Shown here: positions 31,885 through 42,809 of the stretch, piece by piece
How the letters are laid out: each line of letters starts with the position of its first letter
How positions within the stretch are numbered: the stretch's first letter is position 1
Assembly (NCBI GenBank): GCA_007570785.1
Contig: ML660204.1
Location: 1,240,001-1,304,000, forward strand
Direction: 5' to 3'
Length of the DNA stretch: 64,000 nt
From: Antilocapra americana
Lineage: Eukaryota; Chordata; Mammalia; Artiodactyla; Antilocapridae
Notes under the pieces: model-generated
The model's input: the letters and a program-made list of their open reading frames with translations, nothing else
Told to the model about the DNA's origin: nothing
Databases searched by the model: none
Position numbers and translations under genes: made by a program

Positions 31885-32478
31885 CTGTAAAAAGAAAGAA
31901 GAGTTGTTGTTGTTTGACGATCTACTTGGGCATCCTTGAGCACCTAGGTGCCCGAAAGGATGGGACGAATATAGGGTCAAGCACCCCCTCCCTCTCTGAG
32001 CTTCAAGGGTTCCCTTCCGTAGAAGAAAAGTGATCTCCTCCAACTCAGACCTCACCTCTGCCGCCAGGGCGCCGATTTCGCCGTTGAGAGTGCTGAGCGG
32101 AGCCCGGGCGGGGAGCCCCCGGCCCCCGGGGGTCCCGACGTGGGATTCCGAGTTGAGCTCCAACTCCAGATCCCAGATGTAGTCGATGACGTGCTGGAGG
32201 ATCTCCACCCTGCTCACCTTGCGGTTCTGGGGCAGGGTGGGCACCAGCTCCTTGAGGCGCGAGTAGCAGCCGTTCATGTCGTAGAGTAGCACATTCACCG
32301 GCTGCTCCTCCAGCAGGGCCGGCAGGCGCGTCCCGGGGCCGCCCGCGCAGCGCGAGATGGCCACGCTCTGCTCGGACAGGCAGCGCACCACCTCGCCCGC
32401 GCCGCCCGCCGCCTTGCCGGCCTTCAGCGCGCAGCTGGGGCCCGCGGCGGCCGCGGCGCTGCCACTGGCGACCTTCAT
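31843..32478 (-). CDS. ID1: DNA-binding protein inhibitor ID-1
   Basis: Dominant-negative helix-loop-helix protein. It pairs with E proteins and blocks their E-box binding because it has no basic region. Exons 32478-32056 and 31884-31843 give 154 residues (human 155). Residues about 51-55 form the RLPAL destruction-box-like motif. The HLH runs at about 58-108 with VNVLLYDMNGCYSRLKELVP as helix 1, the loop TLPQNRKVSR, and VEILQHVIDY plus IWDLELEL as helix 2. The C-terminus is ACVPADDRILCR. The intron (171 bases, donor GTGAGG, acceptor TTTACAG) lies after Glu141, as in other ID genes. Start: ATG with A at -3, just after a short 5' UTR. Odd points: Trp102 in helix 2, where human ID1 has Arg, and an intron that is open in the same frame. 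Confidence 0.97.
   Translation of the reverse strand: MKVASGSAAAAAGPSCALKAGKAAGGAGEVVRCLSEQSVAISRCAGGPGTRLPALLEEQPVNVLLYDMNGCYSRLKELVPTLPQNRKVSRVEILQHVIDYIWDLELELNSESHVGTPGGRGLPARAPLSTLNGEIGALAAEVRSELEEITFLLRKGTLEAQRGRGCLTLYSSHPFGHLGAQGCPSRSSNNNNSSFFLQAACVPADDRILCR
31885..32055 (-). other. ID1: ID1 intron, open in frame (57 codons, no stop)
   Basis: The intron is 171 bases, a multiple of three, and has no stop in the ID1 frame. Retention would therefore insert 57 residues and keep the normal C-terminus (211 residues in total). In human and mouse the known retained-intron ID1 form instead stops soon after the donor. Confidence 0.9.
32056..32478 (-). CDS. ID1: ID1 coding exon 1
   Basis: It is 423 bases, ending in phase 0 after GCG GCA GAG and the donor GTGAGG. 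It encodes residues 1-141, including the entire HLH domain. Confidence 0.96.
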
Positions 32479-32609
32479 GATGCCGGCGTCGGGGTGGGAG
32501 AAAACGAAGCGGACGGAGGAGGAAGAGGACGCCGGGAGTGGGGAAGAAAGCTGCGGACGCGAAAAAGACGGCAGTGCAGAAGCGCGATTCGAGTACCTGC
32601 AACCGGACT

Positions 32610-32618
32610 CTTATAAAG
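32610..32618 (-). promoter_or_regulatory. ID1: ID1 TATA box
   Basis: The minus strand reads CTTTATAAG. Transcription should start about 30 bases further on, near 32583-32588, giving a 5' UTR of about 105 bases. Confidence 0.85.
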
Positions 32619-32639
32619 ATCCCGCGCGCCTCCCCGCCC

Positions 32640-32705
32640 CTTCCTTGGGGGGCGGGCTCAGATGTTCAAAAACAGCCAATGGAAGGTCTAGGGGCGTGGC
32701 CTGGA
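32640..32705 (-). promoter_or_regulatory. ID1: ID1 proximal promoter: CCAAT box and GC boxes
   Basis: CCAAT on the plus strand at 32676-32680 lies about 60 bases upstream of the TATA box. GGGGGGCGGG at about 32646-32655 and GGGGCGTGGC at 32691-32700 are SP/KLF/EGR-type boxes. Confidence 0.65.
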
Positions 32706-33459
32706 GGGCTTCTGGGTCCCGCCTCCTACTCTCCTAGAGCACCTTCACCCGCGTGGAAAAGCGACTCGAGTCGCAAGAACAGAGTGGGAGGCGTGGGGCT
32801 AGGCGGCTAGTGGAGGGGACGGTTGCCCAGAAGGCGAAACCGGTTATTGCTGATCACGAAAAGATTCCAAGAATCAGTTTTCTCAGGGATATGTCCTCAT
32901 TTCTCAGCCCCATTTTACAGATGAGGGAAACTGAGGTCCTTATCGAGAAGCAGCCTGGGCTTCTGGACCCTATTGGAAGATTACCTCTGGGACTCTGATC
33001 TCCCAATATTTGAGCTAATATTTATAATAATTTTGGCCTTCTACACTCTGCACCCCCCTCGGGGGGTCGTTCTCCTTTCCCAATTTCCAGAGAACGCTGC
33101 TGGTGACTGTTCCTGGGACCAGGCAGGCTTACCCAGACCCCTCAGGATGGGAGCAATTAATTCTGGAAAATCTTCCTCCACGACTGGGGGCTTGGGCCCC
33201 TGGGACCTGAGCAAGAAAAAGGCACCCAGAGTGGGCTATCTTCCCTGATTTCTCCCCTGAGTTTGCAGCCCCAAACCTGCATCATTAAGTAATTAATCTT
33301 TTTTCCTCTTTTTGGCTTTTCCCCCCCCCCCCCAAAGACTGCTGGGATCAGGGTCTCCCTCCCACGGCGCGGCAGCTGCGGAGCTCTCGTCGTCCCCCTC
33401 CCAGCCTCCCCCAACCCCCCACTCCCGGGGCTGCTCTGTGTCAGCGTCTGAACAAGCTG

Positions 33460-33532
33460 CTCAGACCGTTAGACGCCAGGCCCGTGACGTCACCCATTCA
33501 TAAAACCCGGACGGGCTGTCAGGCTGGCGCCG
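33460..33532. promoter_or_regulatory. ID1: BMP-responsive element (BRE) of ID1
   Basis: Two blocks match the mouse Id1 BRE used in BMP reporters: 33460-33480 (with CAGACC and GACGCC) and 33511-33532 (with CTGTCAGG and GGCGCC). They lie about 0.88-0.95 kb upstream of the predicted start. SMAD1/5 are known to bind GGCGCC, and SMAD4 the CAGAC boxes. A CRE lies between the blocks. Confidence 0.85.
33485..33492. promoter_or_regulatory. ID1: CRE (TGACGTCA) inside the ID1 BRE
   Basis: A perfect palindromic cAMP-response element lies in the 30-base gap between the two BRE blocks. CREB/ATF binding there would place cAMP input beside SMAD input. Confidence 0.8.
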
Positions 33533-33974
33533 AGAGGGCGGTCGCCATGGAGACGGCAAACCGGGCCTCTGCGCTCCCTGGCTACCCCCAGCCCGGCCAG
33601 TCACCTGCAGACCTTGGGTGGGAAGCCTGGGAATGCGCTCCTCGCGGGCGCGGTCGCTGAGCTAGGGTCACCTTACCTCCCCGCCCCACACCTGGGAATC
33701 TCTCCACCAGGCCCACAGCGCGGGCCGCTTGAGAGGTTTCTTCACCGCCCCCCTCCCCACCTCTGTAGTTTCCCGCTCCCGCCAGGGGAAAGACTTCGGA
33801 TTCCAACTTTGCTGCTGGGTGAATTTGGCTGAGTAACCCTCTCGGGCCCACTCTGAGCCCTAATGTCTGCCTGGTATTTTGGTAATGATAAAGGTGATGA
33901 ATTATTCCGTTCTTACTTCCAGCCAGGCACGGTGTGAAGAGTTTGCTTTATCAACCTTACCCCATTCCCGGCAT

Positions 33975-34182
33975 CTTCATTTTGTTGCTAAGTCGTTTCG
34001 GACTCTGTGACCCCATGAGCTGTAGCTCGCCAGGCTCATCTGCCCATGGGGTTTCTCAAGCAAGAAAACTGGAGTGGATTGCCATTTCCTTCTCCAGGGG
34101 ATCTTCCCCATCCAGGGATGGAACTGGGGGTCTCCTGCATGGCAGGCGGATTCTCTATGGCTCAGCCACCAGAGACACCTTT
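33975..34182 (-). repeat. Bov-A2-type SINE
   Basis: Reverse SINE: 'AGTCGTTTCGGACTCTGTGA', 'AACTGGAGTGGATTGCCATT', ending with 'GGCTCAGCCACCAGAGA'. Confidence 0.85.
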
Positions 34183-34669
34183 GGTTTCTTTATACAAAGA
34201 AGGAAACTGAGGCTCAAAAAGCTTCCCAGGAGCCCGAGCTGTTTGTAATGGATGCATTATTATAACAAGGGCATTTGATTGCCATGCAGTTCCTTCCTGC
34301 CAGGGTAGGCAGTCTGCCTCAAGAACCCTGAGTAGGCTAGAGGAGAGGAAACTGAGGCTTAGAATAGTCACCCTAAGTCACACAGCTTAGCCAGGCTAAA
34401 ATTCTGTGCTCACAAAGGAGGGGATGATGTTATGGTCCCTTCTCCCCCTGCAATTAATTCACTAAGTATCAGCAAGTTTCCTTTTCCCACTGTTTGGGGG
34501 GAGGGGCCGATAAACCGGCCCCCTGCCTCCACATCTGGAAACCAGGAAAACTGATCACTGAGACCAGCTTCAAAGGAGAGAGATCACTACTTAATTAACT
34601 GGACTCCTCCATCCATCCCCTTAACACCCCACCACCACCACCACCAAACTCTCCCAACTCCCTAGGTCT

Positions 34670-34895
34670 TGTTTGTGTGTGTGTGTGCTCAGTGACTCAG
34701 TCCTGTCCAACTGTTTGTGATCCCATGGACTGTAGCCCACCAGGCCCCTCTGTCCATGGGGTTTTCCGGGCAAGAATACTAGATCTGGTTGCCATTACCT
34801 ACTCTAGGGCATCTTCCCCACCCAGGGATCAAACTCTGTCTCCTGCATTGGCAGGCAGATTCTTTATCACTGTGCCACCTGGAACCCCCTCTAAT
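34670..34895 (-). repeat. Bov-A2-type SINE with (GT)n
   Basis: (GT)n at about 34673-34687 precedes 'CTCAGTGACTCAGTCCTGTC' and a complete reverse SINE body. Confidence 0.85.
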
Positions 34896-34899
34896 GACT

Positions 34900-35345
34900 G
34901 GAGAGAACATTTTGCTGTGCAAAAGAATTGCTAAAGAATTGGAAGGACCAACCAGAGGAAATTAGAATATTTATTCATTACCTAGTGTTTATTAATTGAT
35001 CCAGCAATTCAACTTGCTGGAATCAATTCCAGAGAAACCTACACACAGGGGCACAAAGGATGTCTGTTCAACATGTTTCACTGAGGTGCTGCTTGCAAGG
35101 GGGGAAGTTGAAACAATGTAAATGTCCATCAATATGATATAAATTATGAATGAGACATCAATGCAGTGACCTGGCCTGCAGCAGGTGTGAAGCATGGCTC
35201 TGAGACATTTCTAGATCCTACTGTTGATGGAGAAAGCAAGTTTTAGACCCGGGGTCAAGGCAGGACCTCTTACTGATCCCAAGTACATGTGGATCTGGAA
35301 GTGAATTTAAAACAAGAGAGAAAATTATGCTATAGAAAAAAAAAT
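34900..35345 (+). repeat. Old L1 fragment
   Basis: 'CCAGCAATTCAACTTGCTGG' and 'CAATGTAAATGTCCATCAAT' are L1 3'-region words in sense orientation. Stops throughout. Confidence 0.55.
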
Positions 35346-35346
35346 T

Positions 35347-35515
35347 CAAGGACTTCCCTGGTGGTCCAGTGGCTAAGACTCTGCTACCAGTGCAGGAGGT
35401 CCAGGTTCAATCCTTGATCAGGAAACTAGATCCCACATGCCACAATGAATATTGAAGATCTTGCATACTTCAACTAAGACCCAGCATGGCCAAATAAATA
35501 AATAATTAAAAAAAA
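35347..35515 (+). repeat. tRNA-Glu-derived SINE
   Basis: 'AAGGACTTCCCTGGTGGTCC' to a tail of AAATAAATAAATAATT. It interrupts the L1 on either side. Confidence 0.85.
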
Positions 35516-35810
35516 ATCAAACAACATTGTGTGATTTCTTTTATATGAAGAATAGAATAGAATAGGCACAGGTAATCTAGAGGAAAGAAATCAGAATGGT
35601 GGTTGCCTCTGGGAGTGGAGAGTGAGAGTTGCCAGGAATTTAGGGACTTTTTCTAGAGGAATGGAAATGGTCCATGTCATGCAGGTTACAGGTGTAGGTT
35701 ACACAGTGTATGAGTTAGTCAAAATACTTACAATTATATACTTTTGTGCATTACATTGTATTTAAACTCCACCTCAGTAAAAAAAAAAAAAAGAAAGTTA
35801 AAAAAAATAC
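35516..35810 (+). repeat. Old L1 3' fragment (continues after the SINE)
   Basis: 'GGTGGTTGCCTCTGGGAGTG' and 'ACTCCACCTCAGTAAAAAAA' are the L1M 3' UTR and tail. Confidence 0.6.
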
Positions 35811-35959
35811 TAGGGTAGACACTAAATTATTAAGATTACATGAGAAGGGAAGGGAAGCAATATGAAATCAAAATTTCACTGTAATCTTCACAGAGATAGT
35901 TCATCCTTTTTTGAGAAAAAAAAAAGTTTTTTTGTTTGTTGTTTGTTTGTGGTGTAGCA

Positions 35960-36060
35960 CTTGATCATGGGATCGAGTTTCCCCAACCAGGGCTTGATCC
36001 TGGGCCCTTGGCAGTGAAAGCGCAAGTCTTGACCATTGGACCTTCAAGGAATTCCCTAAA
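35960..36060 (-). repeat. tRNA-derived SINE
   Basis: Reverse SINE with 'CCCAACCAGGGCTTGATCCT' ending 'CTTCAAGGAATTCCCT'. Confidence 0.75.
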
Positions 36061-36499
36061 ACAGTGCTGTTGAAGTATAACTGACATACACAAACTGCAA
36101 ATATTTAAAGTGTCCAATCTGATAAGGTCTGACATACACATAAACCCATGCATCATCACCACGTTTAGGAAAATTATATGCTTCATCACCCCTAAGAGTT
36201 CTAATCTGTCGCTTGTAATCCCTCCCTCTGGCCTCTTCCACCCAGTGCCCAAACACTCTATAGATCAGCTTGCATTTTCTAGAATTTTATATACTCAAGT
36301 ACAGTATATAATGTACACAGTATATACTCTAATTTCTTAAAGCATTTCCTAGTTTCTTTAACATGGCATAATTATTTTGAGAATGTTTGCTACTTTTTAT
36401 TGCTGAGTAGTAAATAGGCTGTGGATATACCAAATGCTCCCCTGTTGATGAGCATTTGAGTTGTTTACAGTTTTTTATTCAATGGATTTTTGTTGCATC

Positions 36500-36665
36500 A
36501 ATGCAGTTGTGGACTCTAGTTGTGCGAGGGCTCAGTCCTTGCAGCGAGCTGCTGGCCTACTTGCTCTGAGGCATGTAGGATCTTAGTTCCCCAACCAGGG
36601 ATCCAACCTGTGTCCCCTGCATTGCAAGGCAGATTCTTAACCACTGGACCACCAGGGAAGTCCCT
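36500..36665 (-). repeat. tRNA-Glu-derived SINE
   Basis: 'CCCCAACCAGGGATCCAACC' and 'CTGGACCACCAGGGAAGTCC' in reverse orientation. Confidence 0.85.
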
Positions 36666-36824
36666 GTTTACAGTTTTTGGTTAGTACAAATTAAGTGGCA
36701 ATGAACTCTTATATACATGTATTTTTATGAATCTATGCTTTCATTTCTTCTAGGGAGACACTTAGTAGAGAAATGACTGGGTTACATAGCAGATATTTAT
36801 TTAACTTTATAAGAAACTGTTGGG

Positions 36825-36945
36825 AATTCCTTGGCAGTCCAGTGGTTAGGACCCAGCAGTTTCACTGCCGAAAGGTGATTTCAGTCCCTGGTCCAGGAAC
36901 TAAGATCCCACAAGCCTTGCAGCCAAAAAACCACAAAAAAGACAT
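36825..36945 (+). repeat. tRNA-Glu-derived SINE
   Basis: 'GGAATTCCTTGGCAGTCCAG' to 'GCAGCCAAAAAACCACAAAA'. Confidence 0.8.
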
Positions 36946-37394
36946 TGCTAAACTCTTTTCCACAGTGGGTGCACCATTTTACATTCCCATCAGGATCCCA
37001 TTCCATCCATTTCCTCCACATCTTCTCTAACAGTTGTATGCTTGTCCATGAGAATGGCTAATAAAAGCTAAAAGCCATTCCAAAAGATGAGTTGTGGTGT
37101 CTCACTGTGGTATTAATTTGCATTTTCCTAATGACTAATGATATTGAGCATCTTTTCATGTGCATATATGTTATCCATATATCTCCTTTGATGAAGGTAT
37201 TCATTTCTTTTGCTCATACAAATTATTTTTAGGTAATTATAGATTAACATACAGTTGTAAGAAATAACAGAGGCACCTTATATCCTTTACTCAGTTTCCC
37301 TAATGGGAAACTTGCCTACCTACAGTACAATATCACAACAAGAGTTCACCTGATTTCTGGTAAGATTCAGATTTTACCTGATTTACATGCACTA

Positions 37395-37932
37395 CAGCCA
37401 TAAAATTAAAAGAAGCTTGCTCCTTGGAAGAAAAGCTATGACCAACTTAGACAGCATATTAAAAAGCAGAGATGTTACTTTGCCAACAAAAGTCCGTCTA
37501 GTCAAAGCTATGGTTCTTCCAGTAGTCATGTATGGATGTGAGAGTTGGACCATAAAGAAAGCTGAGCACTGAAGAATTGGTGCTTTTGAACTGTGGTGCT
37601 GGAGAAGACTCTTGAGAGCCTCTTGAACTGCAAGGAGATTCAACCAGTCAGTCCTGAATATTCATTGGAATGACAGGTGCTGAAGCTGAAACTCCAATAC
37701 GTTGGCCACCTAATGCTAAGAACTGACTTATTTGAAAAGACCCTGATGCTGGGAAAGATTGAGGAGGAGGAGGGGACGACAGAGGATGAGATGGTTGGAT
37801 GGCATCACTGGCTCAATGGACATGAGTTTGCGTAAGCTCCGGGAGTTGCTGGTGGACAGGAAAGCCTGGTGTACTGCAGTCCATGGGGTCGCAAAGAATT
37901 GAACACGATTGAGAGACTGGACTGAACTGAAC
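37395..37932 (+). mobile_element. BovB LINE 3' fragment
   Basis: The frame includes MTNLDSILKSRDV and VVMYGCESWTIKKAEH, then a stop replaces an arginine codon. The 3' tail ends 'GAGACTGGACTGAACTGAAC'. Decayed. Confidence 0.9.
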
Positions 37933-38399
37933 ATGCACTAATATGTGTGTATTTAGTTCTGTGTATTTTTATTACATGCGTGTATGTTTTACCACCACCA
38001 GAGTGAATACACAGAGCAGTTCCATCATAAGGCTTCCTCATGCCACCCTTTCATCTTTGGTCCGTTTCTTTTAATTTGGTTGTTTGTTTTCATATTATAG
38101 ACTTTTGAGACTTCTTCATAAATTTTGAACACAGATCATTTGTCAGATAAATGATTTATGAATATTTTCTCCAGTGTGTGTCTAGGTATTTTATCCTCTT
38201 AATAATGTTTTTGGAAGAGCAAAAGTTTTAAATTTGATGAAGTTCAATTTATCAATTTTTAATTTTACGAGTCATGCATTTTTGTCATATTTTTAAAAAG
38301 TCTCTGCCTAATTCAAGATAACAAAGCTGTTCTCTTTTGTTTTCCCAGAAGTTTTATAGCTTTAGGTCTATGATCCATTATACTAGGTATTTCTTATAT

Positions 38400-38615
38400 A
38401 TGGCTTCCCTAGTGGCACAGATGGTTAAGAAACTGCCTGCAATGTGAGAGACCTGGGTTTGATCCCTGGGCTGGGAAGATCCCCTGGAGAAGGAAATGGC
38501 AACCCACTTCAGTATTCTTGCCTGGAGAATTCCATGAACAGAGGAGCCTGTCAGCCTATGGTCCATAGGGTCACAAAGAGTTGGACATGACTAAGTGATT
38601 ATCACTTTCACATAT
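38400..38615 (+). repeat. Bov-tA/A2 SINE
   Basis: 'GGCTTCCCTAGTGGCACAGA' to 'GACATGACTAAGTGATTATC'. Confidence 0.9.
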
Positions 38616-38624
38616 ATGATTTTC

Positions 38625-38770
38625 TTTTGGCTGGGGTGGGTCTTCCTTGTGGCATGTGGGCTTAGTTGCCTCATGGCATATAGGACCTTAGTTCCTTGAC
38701 CAGGGATTGCACCATGTCCCCTGCATTGGAAGGTGGATTCTAAACCACTGGATCACCAAGGAAGTCCTCT
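38625..38770 (-). repeat. tRNA-derived SINE
   Basis: 'TTCCTTGACCAGGGATTGCA' to 'CTGGATCACCAAGGAAGTCC' in reverse orientation. Confidence 0.8.
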
Positions 38771-39505
38771 TGAGTATATTTTTAAACAGAAGTGTATTCA
38801 TGTACTACTTTATGTAAGAAAAAAGCCAACTCCAAATGTTTAGTATACTTCCCTCTGACCTGACTGCTGATTAGGATGAGGTGGAAACTCAAAGATCCTT
38901 TGCAGACAAACAGAGGAGAGAAAGTCAAGAGACCATTAGGACTCCCAGTAGTTAAGTGCACTTCACGTTCACAAGCGTCCACCTCCTGCCAGGTCCTGTG
39001 TTAGCTGTATCAAGACTATATTATGCAAATTGCCTGCTATGTGCCTTAGCCACACAAAGAAAGGACAAGTCCTATATTGGAGGAACTCAGGGAGGCTTCC
39101 TAAAGGAGGTGACTTATCCTCTAGGCACTTTATGAGGGAAAAGCACAAGGAGACAAGGCCTGAATGAAGATGTGTGAGGGGCCTGTAAAGGTCTGATCAT
39201 TTGACAGTTGGCTACAGAATATTGTAAAGGGCTAGAGCTTGGGGTCCAACAGTTCAAGATTTAAATTCTTGTTTTACTGTGTGACCTGGACCAAGACGTT
39301 TCACCTCTCTGAGCCTTTGCTTCCTCATTGGCAAAATGATAGAAGTTCCTAACTCCTTAGGCTATTTCTAGGAGTCACTGAGATTAAACTTTGCAAAGCT
39401 CCTACTGTGGTCTTGGCACAGAGCAGATACTCACTATACAGAAGACAGTAATAGCATCTGTTCAAGTCTAGGCCTGGCCCTCTGGGAACTGTTTGGTTGC
39501 AATTA
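38771..39505. other. Intergenic DNA
   Basis: No gene is seen. MIR-like text at about 39280-39430 ('TCACCTCTCTGAGCCTTTGC'). Confidence 0.5.
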
Positions 39506-39509
39506 TGCT

Positions 39510-39655
39510 CCCAATTTTTTTTTTTTTTTCTTTTTTTAATGTTTTGGCCATGCTAACAGGCATGTAGGATCTTAGTTCCCTGACCAGGGATCGAACCTGT
39601 GCCTTCTTCATTGGAAGCGTGGAGTCTTAACCGCTGGACTGCCAGGTAAGTCATA
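39510..39655 (-). repeat. tRNA-derived SINE
   Basis: A T-rich tail, then 'CCCTGACCAGGGATCGAACC' and 'GACTGCCAGGTAAGTC' in reverse orientation. Confidence 0.85.
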
Positions 39656-40099
39656 GCTCCAGGTAGTTTTTAGTGAACTCTGGAAGGTGGGCTTTCAGAT
39701 TCCCTGAAATGTTCCTTTCACTGCGCTCCCTTCAATCTTGCCAATTGAAATAATGACACTCTCTTATACACACACCTAAGCCTGTGGGGGCAAAAAAACA
39801 AATGTGGCTTCATTTCACTCCAGAAAATTTTCAGTACTTCCAGACTTTGGTTTTTATCTCTAGCATTTTTAAATTCTAACAAGGAGTTGGAATAAAGACT
39901 GCTTGTTTATATTTTTGCCAAATGGGCATTTTTTTTGGTCCCTCTCCTTGGTAGTGTGAATTAAGGGAGTGTTTGCCTCCCAGCCCCTCTAGCAAGCCAG
40001 CTCAGGAAAACAGACCCAGACCCCTCTTTGGGCCAGAAAGTTTGGAGGACTCATTAAATGACCCCTCCACAATCCCACCCCAGGATTCTGTTACTAGCC

Positions 40100-40700
40100 C
40101 CTCAGTTCAGTTCAGTTGCTCCGTCGTGTCTGACTCTTCAAGACTCCATGGACTACAGCACACCAGGCTTCCCTGTCCATCACCAATTCCTGGAGCTTGC
40201 TCAAATTCATGCCCATCGAATTGATGATGCCCTCCAACCATCTCATCCTCTGTCGTCCCCTTCACCTCCTGCCTTCAATCTTTCCCAGCACCAGGGTCTT
40301 TTCAAATGAGTCAGTGCTTAGCATCAGGTGGCCAAAATATTGGGGGTTCAGCTTCAACCACAGTCCTTCCGATGAATATTCAGGACTGATTTCCTTTAAG
40401 GTTGACTGGTTGGATCTCCTTGCAGTCCAAGAGACTCTCAAGAATCTTCTCCAACACCTAATTCGAAAGCATCAATTCTTCAGTGCTAGGCTTTCTTTAT
40501 GGTCCAACTCTCACATCCATACATGAGTACTGGAAAAACCATAGATTAGACTAGATGGACTTTTGTTGGCAAACTAATGTCTCTGCTTTTTAATATGCTG
40601 TCTAAGTTGATCATAGCTTTTCTTCCAAAGAGCAAATGTCTTTTAATTTTATGGGGTGCAGTCCCCATCTGCAGTGCTTTTGGAGCCCAAATAGACTGTC
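40100..40700 (-). mobile_element. BovB LINE 3' fragment
   Basis: It begins with the tail 'CAGTTCAGTTCAGTTGCTCC' and runs back through the ORF2 C-terminus to 'TTTTAATTTTATGGGGTGCA'. Antisense relative to the window. Confidence 0.9.
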
Positions 40701-41820
40701 ACTAGTTCCTCAGAAAACCTTTTATACACACCTCTGAGTTTCACAGCTGCTCTCTGGGGCTGGCAGCAGCTGTGTGAATATAGTACTCCATTTCAAAGAT
40801 GGGAATACTGGGGTCCAGAGAGGAGAAGGTCCCAGCCCTTCATACCTTCAGATCTTGGCTCTTCCATTGATAAGCTGTGCCTCAGTTTCCCCAAGTGTAA
40901 AATGGACCTGACCCTTATTTGCCTCTGTGGAGCGATTATAAGAATGAAACAAGCTATTCCAGGAAGTGATGCACAGCGAGGTCTTTCATTCTTATGTCTG
41001 TCACCACGGCTCCTTTTCTGCCTTTACTATCCTTCCTCTGGTTTCCAGGGCTCAAGGCAAATGGCTCCCATTTCTTAAGTGTTCATTCTGGGTCAGGCCT
41101 GGTTCCAAGTCTAACCTAAGACAGGGTGCTCAGGAGGGCAGGGGCCACAGCTGTCATCGTCACTGCTGTAACCCAAAGCAGAGTGCAGTACCTGGCACGC
41201 AGGAGGCACTCAATGAGTACTTGCTGATGAGAGAAAAGTGCCTCATAATTTAGGTGGTAATACTATGTCCCCTTTACACTGAGGTCACTGGGGCCCAGAG
41301 AAGTTGAGTGCTTCGGATCACACAGCTGGGATGTGGCGCTGAACCTAAGTGGTCTGGTTCCTAAAAGAGTGGCTGTGAGGGGCTGAGGGTCTTGTGTGCG
41401 TGTGTCTACACTGCAGGGTACCTCCTTATGGATTTGTGTACATGTCCGGCACATTCCCCACTGCCCCTCCCGGGAGTCTTGGCCTTGTAGGCTCCAGGGC
41501 GGTCCTGCCTGGGCCACGTGACCCGCTCTGGCCCTGGCCCGGCAGCTGTTCCCCAGATGTGCCCACAGCGCAGTCTTCCAGCCGCCAGGCCGGCGCCTCT
41601 GGGCTGGGGCTGCCGGAGCTGTGGGGGAGAGACCTTTGGCTCTGGTTGTCCCCGCCCCCCCGTAATGGGAGACTACAAGCGTCCCCTGCACGCTCTACCC
41701 CCAGAACTGTGTGCTCAGCCAACACTCCTCTCTGCCCATCATGCTGAGAAGAGAATCCAAGCGCAGGCCCAGTCCCAATCCAGCCCCAATCGGGCCCTTT
41801 GTCTCACCAGCCCCAGGGCC
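40701..41820. other. Intergenic DNA, moderately GC-rich
   Basis: No gene is recognised. MIR-like segments lie near 40870-40950 and 41260-41340 ('CACTGAGGTCACTGGGGCCC'). Confidence 0.5.
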
Positions 41821-42240
41821 TCCTTTACTGCCTAGTGTGGTCCTGCCTCAGGGCCTTTGCCTTTGCTGTTCCATCTGCCTTGAAGGCCCATCTAAATCTT
41901 TATAAGACTGCTTATCCATCAAGTCTCAGGTAAGATGTCTCCTCTTCAGAGACCTTCTTAAAACCCCCCAGGGCTATTCACTTTCTTTCACTTTCTCCTA
42001 GTCTTCATCATTCATAGAACTTATTACCATCTGAAATGATCATCTTTTTCTTGGTAATTGTCCATCTTCTCCACACCCTTTCTAGGCTCTGAGCTTCTTC
42101 AGTCACTGCTGTGTCCCTAGAGCTGAGCACAGGGCCTGACTCAGAGAGGGCAAGTGACTTGCTCAAGGTCACACAGCATAGTACTTAGAATAGAGTAATA
42201 TTTAGAATATTATCTCTCAAATGAATGAATTGTTACCTTA
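41820..42240 (+). repeat. L2 3' end
   Basis: 'CAGGGCCTTTGCCTTTGCTG', 'CATAGAACTTATTACCATCT' and a tail with 'AAATGAATGAAT' follow the L2 order. Confidence 0.65.
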
Positions 42241-42809
42241 TGGTCCTCAGTTACCTCGTGTGCAAAATGGAGACAAAAGTTGAACTTAATCCCAAGGTTA
42301 TGACACGTCAGTTGGAAAGCATTCAGAAATGGGAGCCAGAACACAGTTTTGTGTCTTTCCAGGGTCCTCAAGTTTTCAACCCTCCAAACCAGCAGGAGAC
42401 TGTGGATGGGTGCATGAGGGTGTGGGGACTTCAAGCTATCTGTCCTTAATAGCTGTGGAAACCTCTGTCAAGTCCCTTTCCCATTTTGGACCTCAGTTTC
42501 CACATCTATAAAATGAGGCCTGTTGCCACCCCTCCATCCTAGAGATTTTATGCTGGACTCCTGGGTCATGTTGGAGAGTACAGGGGTCCAGGCTTGAGTC
42601 CATCTTTTGCTTTTCATCCTGTTTTCCAAAGAGGCCCCAGAACAATGAACAGGCAGCTGCAGTCTTCCAGTCTGGGCCCCTCCCTGGGTCCCCTGCAGTT
42701 GAGGAGTGAGGTGGGGCCTTCCTGTGGCCTGACAAAGGACCACTGCTGCCCTGGAGTCTTAGGACCAAAGGGAGGGGCAGAGTCAGGTCCTGGGGAGCTC
42801 CCATCTTAG

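Larger units (their letters stand above)
33300..33760. promoter_or_regulatory. ID1: CpG-rich upstream region of ID1
   Basis: A GC-rich block holds the BRE/CRE and a C-run at about 33321-33334. No coding exon is seen. Confidence 0.6.
36062..38400 (-). repeat. Old L1 block, antisense, broken by later insertions
   Basis: L1 antisense words recur: 'GAAGTATAACTGACATACAC', 'GTTGATGAGCATTTGAGTTG', 'ATGACTAATGATATTGAGCA', 'TCATTTGTCAGATAAATGAT'. SINEs at 36500-36665 and 36825-36945 and a BovB at 37395-37930 sit inside it. Confidence 0.65.

Noticed and set aside
32045..32602. 185-codon minus frame overlapping ID1
   Set aside because: It is the +1 frame of ID1, Arg/Pro/Gly-rich, and its ATG lies upstream of the expected start site. 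It is a GC-rich shadow frame.
34503..34521. Short perfect hairpin GGGGCCG-loop-CGGCCCC
   Set aside because: Seven-base arms in GC-rich DNA occur by chance, and nothing around it suggests a function.
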